Source: DATGLG01 sp035294245
Lineage (GTDB): Bacteria; Pseudomonadota; Alphaproteobacteria; JACZXZ01
Length of the DNA: 64,000 nt
Direction of reading: 5' to 3'
NCBI GenBank assembly: GCA_035294245.1
Contig: DATGLG010000073.1
Coordinates: 1 to 64,000 of the forward strand
Both the position numbers and the translations under genes were made by a program. Shown here in pieces: positions 42,092-51,260 of the stretch (position 1 is its first letter; every line of letters begins with the position of its first letter). Below the pieces are notes generated by a model. The model was given only the letters and a program-made list of their open reading frames with translations, was not told where the DNA came from and searched no databases.

Positions 42092-44377
42092 CTATGCGGC
42101 CGAAGCCGCATCGTAGATATCCTCTTCCTGTGCGGTGTGAATACGCGCGACCTGCTCGATCGACTCGATGATCCGCTGGGCATCACGGATCACATAGCGA
42201 TCGACCGTCTCCAATGGTAGGTCATGAACGAGCCGCTCGAGCAATCGCGCAAGATGCAAGATCTCTCGATGCGCTCGGCTCATGGCCGAAAGGCCGATTT
42301 CATCGGCCAAGATTTTCGATAGTTGTGGATAGACGCCGCCTTCATCCTCCCGCTCGTGAGCGGCGACGTGTTGTCTGATGAGGCAGTTGGCTTCGGCGAT
42401 CAGGGTTGTGGCCTTCTGCGGATCGGCATCGTCGAGCGCATCGGCGATTAGGCGCAACTGGTCAAGCGCCCGATTAAGCGCCAGGTGGTCGTGCCGCAGC
42501 TTGTGCCGGATCTCCGGGGGAATCGTCTTCCGAATCCGTCTCCAAGCCGGCTGCAAGGCACGGAGGGCATTCAAGATGACCATTACGTCAATCGCCTCTT
42601 GAACGATTGCCGCCGGTACCGGAGCGAGCCAACCGATTGCTGCCGCCAGCATGGCGACGCCTGACAGCCCCATGCCGACAACAATGCTTTCCATGGCGAT
42701 GCGGCGCGCCCTCTGGGCAATGAGGATTGCCTCCCCGACGCGATCGAGTCGATCCGCAAGGACCACGACGTCCGCTGCTTGTGACGAGGCGCTTGCGCCG
42801 CGCGCGCCAAGCGCAATGCCCACGTCGGCGGCGGCCAGCGCCGGCGCGTCGTTGATGCCGTCACCAACCATGACGGTGGGATGCAGCCGTTGCTCGATGC
42901 GCACCGCGTCGACCTTGTCGGAGGGGGTACGATCGGCAAGAACCGAATCGAGGTCGAGAGCGGCGCCGATCGTTTGTGCTGCTGCGGCGCGGTCGCCAGT
43001 TACCATCACGATACGCGCTACGCCGGCCTCCCGCAACATCTGGACGGCCCGTGGCGCCTCCGGCCTTATTTCGTCGGCCAGCAAGAGTACGCCGACCGGG
43101 CGCCCCTCGACGGCGACGAAGATGACCAGCGCTGATCGCCACGCGGCGCGACGCACAGCACGAAGGGCCCATCCTTCGGCCAAGGCGCCCGCGAGGATCA
43201 TCTCGCGCGAGCCCGCACTCACATGTCTTCCATCGATAACGCCATGAAGGCCGGTTCCCGCGGCCTCATGCACCTCCTTCGGCACTTCCAAGCGAAGTCC
43301 GCGCTCGACCGCAGTCTTGACGATGACCTCGGCGAGGACATGATGAGATGCTTGTTCAAGCGAGGCGCCGAGCCTGAGCACCTCTTCGGCATTCTCGCCG
43401 GGCGCGACCTCGATCGAAAGCAAGCGAGCGCCCCCCAGGGTGAGCGTCCCCGTCTTATCGAACAGAACGGTGCGCGTCCGCGCCAGCGCCTCGAGTGCAC
43501 CCCCGCCCTTGACGAGGATGCCCCGCCACGCCGCGCGGGCCACGCCGGCAATAAAAGCGACCGGGGCGGCGAGGATGAGAGGACAGGGGGTCGCTGCGAC
43601 GAAGACTGCGAGGCCACGCAGAAGGTCGCCTGATGCAAACCATGCAATGAAGGCGATTGCCGCAGTGACCGGCATAAACACTAGGACAAATCGGTCAGCA
43701 AGGCGCACAAAGGGCGCCTTGGCGGTCTGTGCCGACGCGACGAGGCGAAGGATACCTGCATAGGTACTTTCGCCGGCCGACGACGAGACGTTCATCTCGA
43801 ATGCCTGGCCGGCATTGACCGTGCCACTGTAGATAGAATCGCCCTTGCTCCTCGTCGCGGGTATGGACTCTCCGGTCAGCGGCGACTCGTCGATGATGGC
43901 TGACCCCGCGAGGATGCCGTCGAGCGGGATGACCTCACCAGGCCGCACCAGGATCTTGTCGCCGATGGCCACATCCGCAACGGGAACTTCGTTAATATCC
44001 CCGTCGGCGAGGCGATGAGCCATGCGAGGCGCGCGATCGACGAGCGCGCGCAGGTTCTTCTCGGCGCGCGCGACTGCAAAATCCTCGAGCACGGTGCCGC
44101 CCGCATACATGAGTGCCACGACGGCGCCGGCGAGCGGCTGACCCAGCGCGAGGGCGCCGGTCATGGAGAACAGGGCGATCGCGTCGACGCCCATCCGCTT
44201 AGCCAGAAGATCGTGGAGGATGGAGGCGGCGAGGCCACCGATGACGGGGATCGTCGCCAGCATCCAGAATAGATCGGCGGCGCCGGGCCGATCGGCGGCG
44301 TAGGCGAGCATTCCCACTGCCAATCCAACGAAGGCAGTGGCGAGAAGCCCGCGACGCAACATGCGATCGAAAGTCAT
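42092..44377 (-). CDS. P1B-5-type metal-transporting ATPase with C-terminal hemerythrin domain (Nia-like)
   Basis: 761 residues. There is no N-terminal CxxC metal domain. Membrane helices, TGES (168-171), the metal-site TPCPL (263-267), phosphorylation DKTGT (307-311) and VGDGINDAPAL are present. The nucleotide-site His motif reads SHHVLA where SxHPLA is usual. From about residue 630 a hemerythrin-like four-helix domain follows, with His/Glu ligands in RHDHLAL, HVAAHEREDE, AHREILHLA and HTAQEED. I recall this fusion from P1B-5 ATPases such as Sinorhizobium Nia (Ni/Fe export in nodules). A FixK-like box lies 59 nt upstream of the start. Confidence 0.9.
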   Translation of the reverse strand: MTFDRMLRRGLLATAFVGLAVGMLAYAADRPGAADLFWMLATIPVIGGLAASILHDLLAKRMGVDAIALFSMTGALALGQPLAGAVVALMYAGGTVLEDFAVARAEKNLRALVDRAPRMAHRLADGDINEVPVADVAIGDKILVRPGEVIPLDGILAGSAIIDESPLTGESIPATRSKGDSIYSGTVNAGQAFEMNVSSSAGESTYAGILRLVASAQTAKAPFVRLADRFVLVFMPVTAAIAFIAWFASGDLLRGLAVFVAATPCPLILAAPVAFIAGVARAAWRGILVKGGGALEALARTRTVLFDKTGTLTLGGARLLSIEVAPGENAEEVLRLGASLEQASHHVLAEVIVKTAVERGLRLEVPKEVHEAAGTGLHGVIDGRHVSAGSREMILAGALAEGWALRAVRRAAWRSALVIFVAVEGRPVGVLLLADEIRPEAPRAVQMLREAGVARIVMVTGDRAAAAQTIGAALDLDSVLADRTPSDKVDAVRIEQRLHPTVMVGDGINDAPALAAADVGIALGARGASASSQAADVVVLADRLDRVGEAILIAQRARRIAMESIVVGMGLSGVAMLAAAIGWLAPVPAAIVQEAIDVMVILNALRALQPAWRRIRKTIPPEIRHKLRHDHLALNRALDQLRLIADALDDADPQKATTLIAEANCLIRQHVAAHEREDEGGVYPQLSKILADEIGLSAMSRAHREILHLARLLERLVHDLPLETVDRYVIRDAQRIIESIEQVARIHTAQEEDIYDAASAA

Positions 44378-44436
44378 TTTCAGCTATCTGCCCAATCGGA
44401 TCATGCCGTTTGTGGCTTCTTTATCAAAGTCTTGCA

Positions 44437-44450
44437 TTGAGCGAGGTCAA
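44437..44450. promoter_or_regulatory. FNR/FixK-like box TTGAGCGAGGTCAA
   Basis: Exact TTGA-N6-TCAA, 59 nt upstream of the P1B-5 ATPase start on the minus strand. Confidence 0.75.
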
Positions 44451-44862
44451 AGCTACATGAAATCGCGCCGACCTGTGGACGGCTCACCCGCCTATTGCGG
44501 TGGATCAAGGCTGTATCGATCACACCTGATTGTGTTGCTCGATACCGCGTCAGTAGATTTGGAGACGGCGATGGACGTAACGTCGCGATTGCTCAGGCGG
44601 GCAACAGGAGTCGCTATCTGGGATCCGTTGGTGCGGCTCGGGCACTAGGGCGCTCATCGTGAAAATCTTGTCGCAGCCATGTTGAATGGGCGAAAGCGCG
44701 GCAAGGATTATCCCGGTGGATGACGGAGATCGTCTCCGCTTTTTGATAACCCGCGCCAGCGTACATCTTCGCGCGCGCTCCGCGTTCATTGGCTAAGCGC
44801 TAAAATGAGAGCCATCTTCCCTCCGCGGGAGACGCGTTACGACACTCTCGCGTCAGGCGATC
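44451..44862. other. Intergenic region with no supported gene
   Basis: A 412-bp gap between the P1B-5 ATPase promoter box and the end of the DUF3775-like gene. Several short frames exist, for example a 25-codon frame from 44571, but none has a good ribosome site or recognisable sequence. It may be worn-down remnant DNA. Confidence 0.5.
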
Positions 44863-45327
44863 CTACAATCGACCCGTTTCAAAGTCGGCGCACGAATATC
44901 CGAGCTCCGCAAACCCTTCTTCGAGGTAGTCGCCCAGTGTCGGCATGCCGACGAGATAAGGCGCGGAGCTGTGCCGATGCCGCTCCCAAGCAAGCGCCCT
45001 CGCCTCCTGCCACTCGCCTTTTGTGAAGTCTCCCCTTCCGATCCAGGCGAGGGCGATCAGGTCGACGACCTCATCGTCGTTGAGGCCATCGATAGCGGCC
45101 CGCAGTTCCGCCAAGGTTGGATCATCGGCGTAATCTTCCAGAACCTCGCGCTCCCCGCTATCCGCCGGATTCGACCCTGGGTCAGGCTCGACGGGCTCCA
45201 CCTTCGCATCGAACTCGCGCGCCCTGGTTATGATGTAGCAAACTTTTTCGCGGCTGATGCTCAGTTCTGGCTCAGCCTTCTCCCCCGCAACGGGTAATCG
45301 ACCTTCCTTTTCCCTCGGAACCATCAT
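44863..45327 (-). CDS. DUF3775-like acidic protein
   Basis: 154 residues from ATG 45327 (MMVPREKEG). The first half is charged and starts LSISREKVCYIITRAREFDA, which places it in the DUF3775 family as I recall it. The acidic middle is followed by ELRAAIDGLNDDEVVDLIAL and a C-terminal part with a Trp-rich helix (EWQEARALAWERHRH) and YLEEGFAELGYSCADFE. Function is unknown. The frame stays open further upstream but passes through a FixK-like box 70 nt before the chosen start. Confidence 0.75.
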   Translation of the reverse strand: MMVPREKEGRLPVAGEKAEPELSISREKVCYIITRAREFDAKVEPVEPDPGSNPADSGEREVLEDYADDPTLAELRAAIDGLNDDEVVDLIALAWIGRGDFTKGEWQEARALAWERHRHSSAPYLVGMPTLGDYLEEGFAELGYSCADFETGRL

Positions 45328-45397
45328 CCCGGACCTCTGGCACCGCTCAGGGGATATAACCACGTTGGCAATATACGTCGTCGCCAGGAGGCGCGCT

Positions 45398-45411
45398 TTG
45401 ATGCAGGTCAA
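45398..45411. promoter_or_regulatory. FNR/FixK-like box TTGATGCAGGTCAA
   Basis: Exact TTGA-N6-TCAA, 70 nt upstream of the DUF3775-like start. It shares the 298-nt divergent gap with the box at 45554. Confidence 0.7.
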
Positions 45412-45553
45412 CAACAGTGGGCGAGCACCATCGATTGGTACGGACAGGCCCGGCCGCAGCCACAATTCCCGCGACGTTGCCTGGCGCCGCATCTTATCGG
45501 CTAAGCAACTCCGCCCCGTTGAACGCCAAGCCCAGACCCTAAGCGAAGGTGTT

Positions 45554-45567
45554 TTGACGTACGTCAA
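45554..45567. promoter_or_regulatory. FNR/FixK-like box TTGACGTACGTCAA (fully palindromic)
   Basis: All 14 bases are palindromic. It ends 58 nt before the ATG at 45626. Confidence 0.78.
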
Positions 45568-45625
45568 TGACCTCCAAGCTCCCCAGGCTTCACCTACACC
45601 TACGAAGCTGATAGAGGTTATTGTC

Positions 45626-46075
45626 ATGAGGCCGAAGGTCATTTGGGTATTGGTTGCGGACGGCGCTCGCGGCCGCATCCTCGAGCGCAAGGATGCGACA
45701 TCCAGCCTCTTACCGATGCCGGGCGGCGAATTCCATCAAGAAATTCATCAGGCGCGTGAACTCGGAACCGACAGACCGGGCCGTGTGCAGGAAAGCGCCA
45801 GTGCCGCGCATCACGCCATATCGCCGCGCACCGACCGGAGTCGCGTGGAGAAGGAAACATTCGCCAGAAAGCTTTCCGATGCGCTTGAGGCGGCCGCACA
45901 GCGCGGAGCCTTCGACAAGCTTATCCTGATCGCGCCGCCTCGAACGCTGGGCGATCTGCATGCCTCTCTTGGCCGACGCTCTCGTGAGCGACTGGCGGGG
46001 ACATTGGAAAAGGATCTAACCGCATTGAACCCAACGGAAATCGAGGCGCGCCTCAAACAAGCAGAGCTGCTCTGA
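45626..46075 (+). CDS. Host-attachment (AtsE-like) family protein
   Basis: 149 residues from ATG 45626, AGAGG upstream. It starts VIWVLVADGARGRILERKDA and contains REKETFARKL-like helix and FDKLILIAPPRTLGDLHASL near the C-terminus, the pattern of the family named after a plant-attachment locus of Agrobacterium; the fold resembles eRF1/Pelota-type domains. The name does not show its actual role. A fully palindromic FixK-like box lies 58 nt upstream, and such genes are often stress-linked. Confidence 0.85.
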   Translation: MRPKVIWVLVADGARGRILERKDATSSLLPMPGGEFHQEIHQARELGTDRPGRVQESASAAHHAISPRTDRSRVEKETFARKLSDALEAAAQRGAFDKLILIAPPRTLGDLHASLGRRSRERLAGTLEKDLTALNPTEIEARLKQAELL

Positions 46076-46112
46076 ATCCAACCCTAAACGACCATCGCCT
46101 TCGGCAATACGG

Positions 46113-47096
46113 TCAGCTTGGCAGCGTGAATTCCGCCACGACCGGCGCATGAAAGGACCCTGCGGAGCGCGAATCGCGCGAAGATCCGAGGACCTCGTCC
46201 ACGAGTTGCTCGTTATGGATCTCCGTGCGGCCGTGCAAGGCCAATAGAGCAGGCGATACCAGAAGGTGATCCAGCATGATGCGCTGACCACCATGTGTGA
46301 CCGAATATCGCTGCTCAACTGGAACGTTGTGCTCAAGAGCCGTCATCAGTGAGGGTAATAGCCCTGCTGTGCCCGTATCCTCGTCGGTGCCGAGGATGAG
46401 TCGCACCGGCACTTCACGACTATCGGCATTAAAATCGCCGCAGACGGCCACAAGCGCGTCAGGCTCCTTATCGAAGAGCCGATCGAGAAATACGCGTGCT
46501 TCGAGCGCCTGGCTGGCGCGCTTGATCGAGGCAAGGAAGAAGCCCTCGGACCATCCGGCAACCGAGCTCCAGCCGGACACGGGTCGTTTCTGTCCTGGAA
46601 TGGGCACTGCGAGCGGCGCCTTCAGATGAAGATTGAGGAGATGGAGCGTTCGACTGTTCGGCAGCTCGATGGCGGCATACAGGATCGGGCGATCGAATCT
46701 CGCCTCGATCACTGCGGCGTCATCAGCGGCCGTAACTGGTGAATATCGCAGCGGCGGCACGAATTCATGCCAAATCTCCCGGCTTGCAACGATCGGTTGC
46801 CGGCTGAGAATGACTTGGTTGTGCCGATCCACGAAGCAGCTATCCCCCTGGCCAGCTGTCGCAATGCGTGAATAGGCGGCATAGTGAGTGTGCTCTAGAA
46901 GCTGATTGAGCGCAGTCAGAGCCCGGCGATGAAGCCCCGGGATTTCCTGCGCATTCACCTCTTGTAAGCAAAGTATGTCGGCGTCCAGCCGTTGAAGTTG
47001 TGGACGGAGGATCGTAATTCGCTCCTTCAGTCCGCTGCCCCCTGCCTCCTCGCCGAGATTTTCGAGATTGAAGGTAGCAATCCGCAATCGGCCCAT
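46113..47096 (-). CDS. Endonuclease/exonuclease/phosphatase family protein
   Basis: 327 residues, AGGAG before ATG 47096. The fold motifs are TFNLENLG near the N-terminus, ILCLQEVNA (metal-binding Glu), LLNLHLKAP, VAVCGDFNADS and the final HAPVVAEF with catalytic His. The family covers DNA repair nucleases, sphingomyelinases and inositol phosphatases; substrate cannot be told. There is no signal peptide, so it is cytoplasmic. A FixK-like box lies 95 nt upstream, shared with the divergent CBS gene. Confidence 0.85.
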   Translation of the reverse strand: MGRLRIATFNLENLGEEAGGSGLKERITILRPQLQRLDADILCLQEVNAQEIPGLHRRALTALNQLLEHTHYAAYSRIATAGQGDSCFVDRHNQVILSRQPIVASREIWHEFVPPLRYSPVTAADDAAVIEARFDRPILYAAIELPNSRTLHLLNLHLKAPLAVPIPGQKRPVSGWSSVAGWSEGFFLASIKRASQALEARVFLDRLFDKEPDALVAVCGDFNADSREVPVRLILGTDEDTGTAGLLPSLMTALEHNVPVEQRYSVTHGGQRIMLDHLLVSPALLALHGRTEIHNEQLVDEVLGSSRDSRSAGSFHAPVVAEFTLPS

Positions 47097-47191
47097 TTTT
47101 GCTCCTGGTTCTTACAACGCTCCCCTTTGGCATCGATCATGCGCCACTGACGCTTCCTTGTTCTTAGACTCAAATTATCGCCGATACTATG

Positions 47192-47205
47192 TTGATCTGC
47201 GTCAA
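47192..47205. promoter_or_regulatory. FNR/FixK-like box TTGATCTGCGTCAA
   Basis: Exact TTGA-N6-TCAA in the divergent gap: 95 nt from the nuclease-family start and 148 nt from the CBS-BON start. Confidence 0.7.
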
Positions 47206-47353
47206 TGGCTGACCGATCCGAGCGTGGTCAACTGTGTTTTGACGCTTAGCCCAAGCACGCTGCATTCGTGCAGGAAGGCCGCGCGCTGCGATAATAGGCA
47301 GACGACAAAGTCGCGACACACCCGTGAAGGGTCGCGCCACCAGGAGATTCGCT

Positions 47354-48118
47354 ATGAAAGTGTCCGATGTCATGACCCGTAAGGTCGTCTCGGTTGCGCC
47401 CGAGGCCTCGATGACCGAGGCGGTGCGCCTGATGCTGCAGCATCGAGTTAGCGGCCTGCCCGTCGTCGACCGCAACGAGCAGCTTGTCGGTATCATCACC
47501 GAGGGAGACCTCCTTCGCAGGACGGAGACCGGCACGGAGAAGCATCGTACCCGGTGGCTCGAATTTCTGATTAGCCCAGGCAAGCTCGCCGGTGAGTATG
47601 TCAAGACGCACGGCCGCAAGATTGCGGAGCTGATGACCGGGGATGTCGTGACGGTTACCGAGGATACCACGCTCGACGAGGTTGTCCTGCTGATGGAGCG
47701 TCATCGCGTGAAACGCTTGCCGGTCGTGCGAGATGGCCAGCTCGTCGGCATCGTGAGCAGGGCCAATCTGCTGCATGCGCTCGCTGCGCAGGCCTCGGAT
47801 GCAGTCTCCTCAGCCATCAAAAATCAATTTCTTGATGATGCCACCATCCGAGACCGGCTATTGGCGGAAATGGAACGACAGGCGTGGAGCCCGCACGCTT
47901 CCGTCAATGTCATTGTCCGAAATGGGATTGTCGAGCTTTGGGGCTCGATATTCGACGAGCGTGAGCGCGAGGCCCTACGTGTTGCCGCCGAAAACATACC
48001 CGGCGTCAGGGAGGTTCGAGATCATCTCGTTTGGCTCGAACCGTATTCAGGTTTTGTCGTCGAGGCACCGGCGGGAGATGCATCGATGCAAGCCGCGGCG
48101 AGCAAGACGCCCAAATGA
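47354..48118 (+). CDS. Two CBS domains plus BON domain protein
   Basis: 254 residues from ATG 47354 with AGGAG upstream (an in-frame GTG lies at 47324). CBS1 starts MKVSDVMTRKVVSVAPEASM, CBS2 near residue 96 (ELMTGDVVTVTEDTTLDEVV), and a BON domain fills the C-terminus (VNVIVRNGIVELWGSIFDE, then VREVRDHL). CBS pairs bind adenine nucleotides and report energy state; BON domains contact membranes. The second CBS protein at 50197 shares the first two domains but has a different tail. Confidence 0.9.
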   Translation: MKVSDVMTRKVVSVAPEASMTEAVRLMLQHRVSGLPVVDRNEQLVGIITEGDLLRRTETGTEKHRTRWLEFLISPGKLAGEYVKTHGRKIAELMTGDVVTVTEDTTLDEVVLLMERHRVKRLPVVRDGQLVGIVSRANLLHALAAQASDAVSSAIKNQFLDDATIRDRLLAEMERQAWSPHASVNVIVRNGIVELWGSIFDEREREALRVAAENIPGVREVRDHLVWLEPYSGFVVEAPAGDASMQAAASKTPK

Positions 48119-48346
48119 GGCTTACGGTTACCCCTTAAAACATCCCGTGGTGATAAGGCGCGGGATCGCCCGGGGACGTTAGGACCGGCGTTGAGATCGT
48201 GTGCCCGGCTCCGGCGCAGGGTAGCTCCGGCCTCCGGCGGTCGAGGGAACTCATCAAGGCGCAATGCCTTATTTATCAGAACGATATTCCCGCGACTTAC
48301 GGCCCATTTGAGCCGTGGCAAATGGCCAACGAGTTGGAGGACGAGC

Positions 48347-48778
48347 ATGAAGGCTCTTGTCTACCAGGGGCCGGGACTGAAGGCTCTTGAGGAGCGCCCC
48401 GAGCCGGAGCTCGCGACTCCCACCGACGCCGTCGTCAAGATCGTCAAGACGACAATCTGCGGTACCGATTTGCACATCCTCAAGGGTGACGTCCGAACCT
48501 GCTCTCCCGGCCGTGTCCTGGGACACGAGGGTGTCGGCACGGTGGAGAAGATCGGGCCTGGCGTGACGTCATTTCATCAGGGCGACCGCGTCCTCATCTC
48601 CTGCATCTCCTCTTGCGGAAAATGCGAGTATTGCCGCAAGAGAATGTACTCCCATTGCACGACAGGCGGCTGGATCCTCGGAAACGAAATCGACGGCACG
48701 CAAGCCGAATATGTGCGCATTCCTCATGCGGATACCAGCCTGCATCACATACCCGAGGGCGTAGATGAGGATGGCTGA
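48347..48778 (+). pseudogene. Truncated zinc alcohol dehydrogenase
   Basis: 143 residues from ATG 48347 with GGAGG upstream. It is a clean N-terminal GroES-like domain of a zinc alcohol dehydrogenase: catalytic zinc Cys in TTICGTDLHILKGDV, GHEGVGTVEKIG, and structural-zinc Cys in CGKCEYCRKRMYSHC. The frame stops at GVDEDG, just before the Rossmann NAD-binding half, which is gone. Members are normally about 350 residues, so it is probably inactive. Confidence 0.85.
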
Positions 48779-48780
48779 AA

Positions 48781-48982
48781 ACTGCGCCTTCCGCCGTGCT
48801 GCCGCCCCTCATCGGAAAGCCGAAAATGCCCGGACCGCACAAGCATGAAAAATACGATGCCCTGATCTAGGGCCGTCATGCACTGGCACCGGTGCGCACT
48901 GCCGTCGCCCATCCCCGCGACGAGGCTTTGCCAGCCGGCGCGCCGGATGCCCCGCATGACCGCCGCCGAAATCGATAAGCTC
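48781..48982 (+). pseudogene. Decayed fragment of a MaoC/phosphate acetyltransferase-type gene
   Basis: One frame reads PPLIGKPKMPGPHKHEKYDA then LI, a TAG stop at 48868, then GRHALAPVRTAVAHPRDEAL before losing frame. This matches what I recall of the linker and start of the Pta domain in bifunctional enoyl-CoA hydratase/phosphate acetyltransferases. No start, no C-terminal domain. It lies directly before ackA, the usual place for such a gene. Confidence 0.6.
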
Positions 48983-48996
48983 TCGGGATAAGCTCT

Positions 48997-50184
48997 ATGC
49001 GAAAGCCGATCCTTGTCCTCAATGCCGGCTCCTCCAGCATCAAGTTCTCGGTGTTCGAGGCGGCGGTCGACCATTCGCTCTCGGCTGGCGTCCACGGTCA
49101 AGTCGAGGGAATCGGCGCCTCGGCTCGATTCGAGGCCTTCGATGCCGCAGGTGGCAAGTTGGCCGCGCGACCCATCGCTCATGCGAGCCATGAGGAGGCG
49201 ATCGCTGCTGTGCATGAGTGGTTTTCTACGCATATCGGAAGCGAGGCTGGCTTCGCCGGGATCGGCCATCGCATCGTCCATGGCGGGATGGCCTATGCCA
49301 AGCCGGTACTTGTCACGGAGCAGGTTATTGCCGATCTGGAGGCCTTGATCCCGCTCGCGCCGCTGCATCAACCCCATCAGATCGCGGCAATCCGCGCCGT
49401 GAGCAGCGTCGCGCCAAATGTTCAGCAGGTTGCCTGCTTCGATACCGCCTTTCATAGAGTGCAACCTCCGATTGCTCAGGCGTTCGCCCTCCCACGGGAG
49501 CTCACCGCCAAAGGCGTGCGCCGATATGGTTTCCACGGCCTCTCCTACGAATATATCGTGTCTACGTTCTCCCAGATCGCGCCGCAGCTTTCTGCTGGCA
49601 AGCTGGTCATTGCCCATCTCGGTAATGGCGCAAGCATGTGTGCCGTCGACAATGGATGCAGCCTCGCCACCACCATGGGCTTCACGGCTATCGACGGACT
49701 GCCGATGGGCACGCGGACGGGCGCGCTCGACCCGGGTGTCATTCTTTATTTGCTGCAACAGGAGAAAATGACCGCCGATGCCATCGAGCATCTCATATAT
49801 GAGCGGTCGGGACTTCTCGGCGTCTCCGGCCTATCGAGCGACATGCGGACTCTGTTGGCAAGCGACCTTCCAGCCGCGAAGGAGGCCGTTGACCTCTTCA
49901 TCTATCGGATCGGGCGGGAGCTGGGCTCGTTGGTCGCCGCGCTTGGCGGCCTCGATGCCGTCATCTTCACGGGAGGCATCGGCGAGCACGCGGCAGTCAT
50001 ACGGGCGCGGGCCTGCCGGGACGCAGGATGGCTTGGAATCCGGCTCGATGAAGAGGCGAACGCCGAAGGTGGCCCGTTGATCTCGACACTCGGGTCGCGC
50101 CCCTCGGCTTGGGTTATACCGACCGATGAGAACCTGATTGTCGCCCGCCATACGCGCCGATTGCTCGAACGCAGCGCTCGATAG
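48997..50184 (+). CDS. ackA: Acetate kinase
   Basis: 395 residues. Family motifs are ILVLNAGSSSIKFSVFE at the start, GHRIVHGG, the catalytic Arg/His region HQPHQIAAI and ACFDTAFH, GYRYGFHGLS-type RRYGFHGLSYEYI, IAHLGNGASMCA and FTGGIGEHAAVIR. It converts acetyl phosphate plus ADP to acetate plus ATP. With phosphoketolase at 51261 it forms an ATP-yielding acetate pathway that needs no phosphotransacetylase, consistent with the decayed pta fragment upstream. Confidence 0.95.
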   Translation: MRKPILVLNAGSSSIKFSVFEAAVDHSLSAGVHGQVEGIGASARFEAFDAAGGKLAARPIAHASHEEAIAAVHEWFSTHIGSEAGFAGIGHRIVHGGMAYAKPVLVTEQVIADLEALIPLAPLHQPHQIAAIRAVSSVAPNVQQVACFDTAFHRVQPPIAQAFALPRELTAKGVRRYGFHGLSYEYIVSTFSQIAPQLSAGKLVIAHLGNGASMCAVDNGCSLATTMGFTAIDGLPMGTRTGALDPGVILYLLQQEKMTADAIEHLIYERSGLLGVSGLSSDMRTLLASDLPAAKEAVDLFIYRIGRELGSLVAALGGLDAVIFTGGIGEHAAVIRARACRDAGWLGIRLDEEANAEGGPLISTLGSRPSAWVIPTDENLIVARHTRRLLERSAR

Positions 50185-50196
50185 GGGCCAGTGCCG

Positions 50197-51210
50197 ATGA
50201 AGGCTCGCGACGTGATGACATTGGATGTCGCTTCAGTGAGCCCCGAGGCCTCGACGCGAGACGTGGCACAATTGCTGCTTGATAGAGGAATCAGCGCTGT
50301 TCCCGTTGTCGACGAGAGAAATGTTGTCATCGGCATGGTGAGCGAGGGCGACCTCATCGGTCGTGTGGAGGCGGATCGCGACGCTCGCCGGGACTGGTGG
50401 CTGGCCCTCTTGGCGGAAGGTGAGGCGCTTAATCCGGATTTTCTCGCTGGTTTGCGGACACCAGAGCGGGCCGCGCGCGACGTGATGTCGAAGCAGGTTG
50501 TCACTGTTGATGAAGATACAGGCATTACGGAAATTGCGCGCCTTCTGACGACATACCGCATCAAGCGGGTCCCTGTCTTACGCGATGGCCGCATCGTTGG
50601 AATCGTGAGTCGGGCCGACCTGGTGCGGGCCATAATGACGCAACCGAAGCCGATGGAGTCCCGGCCTTCCGAAGGATTTCTGGCCAGTACGCTTGCAAGC
50701 CTTGACGAGCATTTTCTCCATCGTCCTCGCCGGCCGACCGTGGCTCCCTCAGGATCGCCCGCTCAACCCGACGAAGGCCGGATAAAGGTGACCGACTTCC
50801 AGAGGCTGGTCGCCGATTTCGAACACAAGGAAGCGATTCATCGGGACGAAGCACGTCGCATCGCCGCCGAGCAGCAGCGCTACAAAGTTCGCGAGTTCAT
50901 CGAGCAGCATATCTCGGACGAGGCGTGGCGTGCTCTCCTCCATGAGGCGCGGCAGGCCGCGGAGAATGGTCAAAAGGAATTCATGATTCTGCGTTTTCCA
51001 AGTCAGCTCTGCAGCGATGGTGGACGGGCAATCAATGTCGCCGAACCGGCGTGGCCCGCGACACTGCGCGGGGAAGCTGCGGAAATTTATCTCCGCTGGG
51101 AACGCGATTTGAAGCCAAGCGGTTTCCGCCTCGCCGCTCGTGTCCTCGACTTTCCGGGCGGAATGCCAGGCGACATCGGCCTGTTCCTCGTCTGGGGCAG
51201 TGAACGCTGA
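50197..51210 (+). CDS. CBS-domain pair protein with unknown C-terminal domain
   Basis: 337 residues from ATG 50197 (GTG 50191 possible), 12 nt after ackA. CBS1 is KARDVMTLDVASVSPEAS, CBS2 begins near residue 98 (ARDVMSKQVVTVDEDTGITE). After a Pro-rich linker, a charged helix (FEHKEAIHRDEARRIAAEQQ) and a C-terminal domain follow (EFMILRFPSQLCSDGG, LPF-type ending FLVWGSER) that I do not recognise. Between ackA and the phosphoketolase gene, it may tune this pathway to adenylate levels. Confidence 0.85.
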   Translation: MKARDVMTLDVASVSPEASTRDVAQLLLDRGISAVPVVDERNVVIGMVSEGDLIGRVEADRDARRDWWLALLAEGEALNPDFLAGLRTPERAARDVMSKQVVTVDEDTGITEIARLLTTYRIKRVPVLRDGRIVGIVSRADLVRAIMTQPKPMESRPSEGFLASTLASLDEHFLHRPRRPTVAPSGSPAQPDEGRIKVTDFQRLVADFEHKEAIHRDEARRIAAEQQRYKVREFIEQHISDEAWRALLHEARQAAENGQKEFMILRFPSQLCSDGGRAINVAEPAWPATLRGEAAEIYLRWERDLKPSGFRLAARVLDFPGGMPGDIGLFLVWGSER

Positions 51211-51260
51211 CCTGGTTGCGGCAAAACTCTCGGAGACATCTCACGCGCGAGGAATATCCT

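Noticed and set aside
44550..44789. 79-codon minus-strand frame
   Set aside because: No ribosome site, no recognisable sequence, mixed composition.
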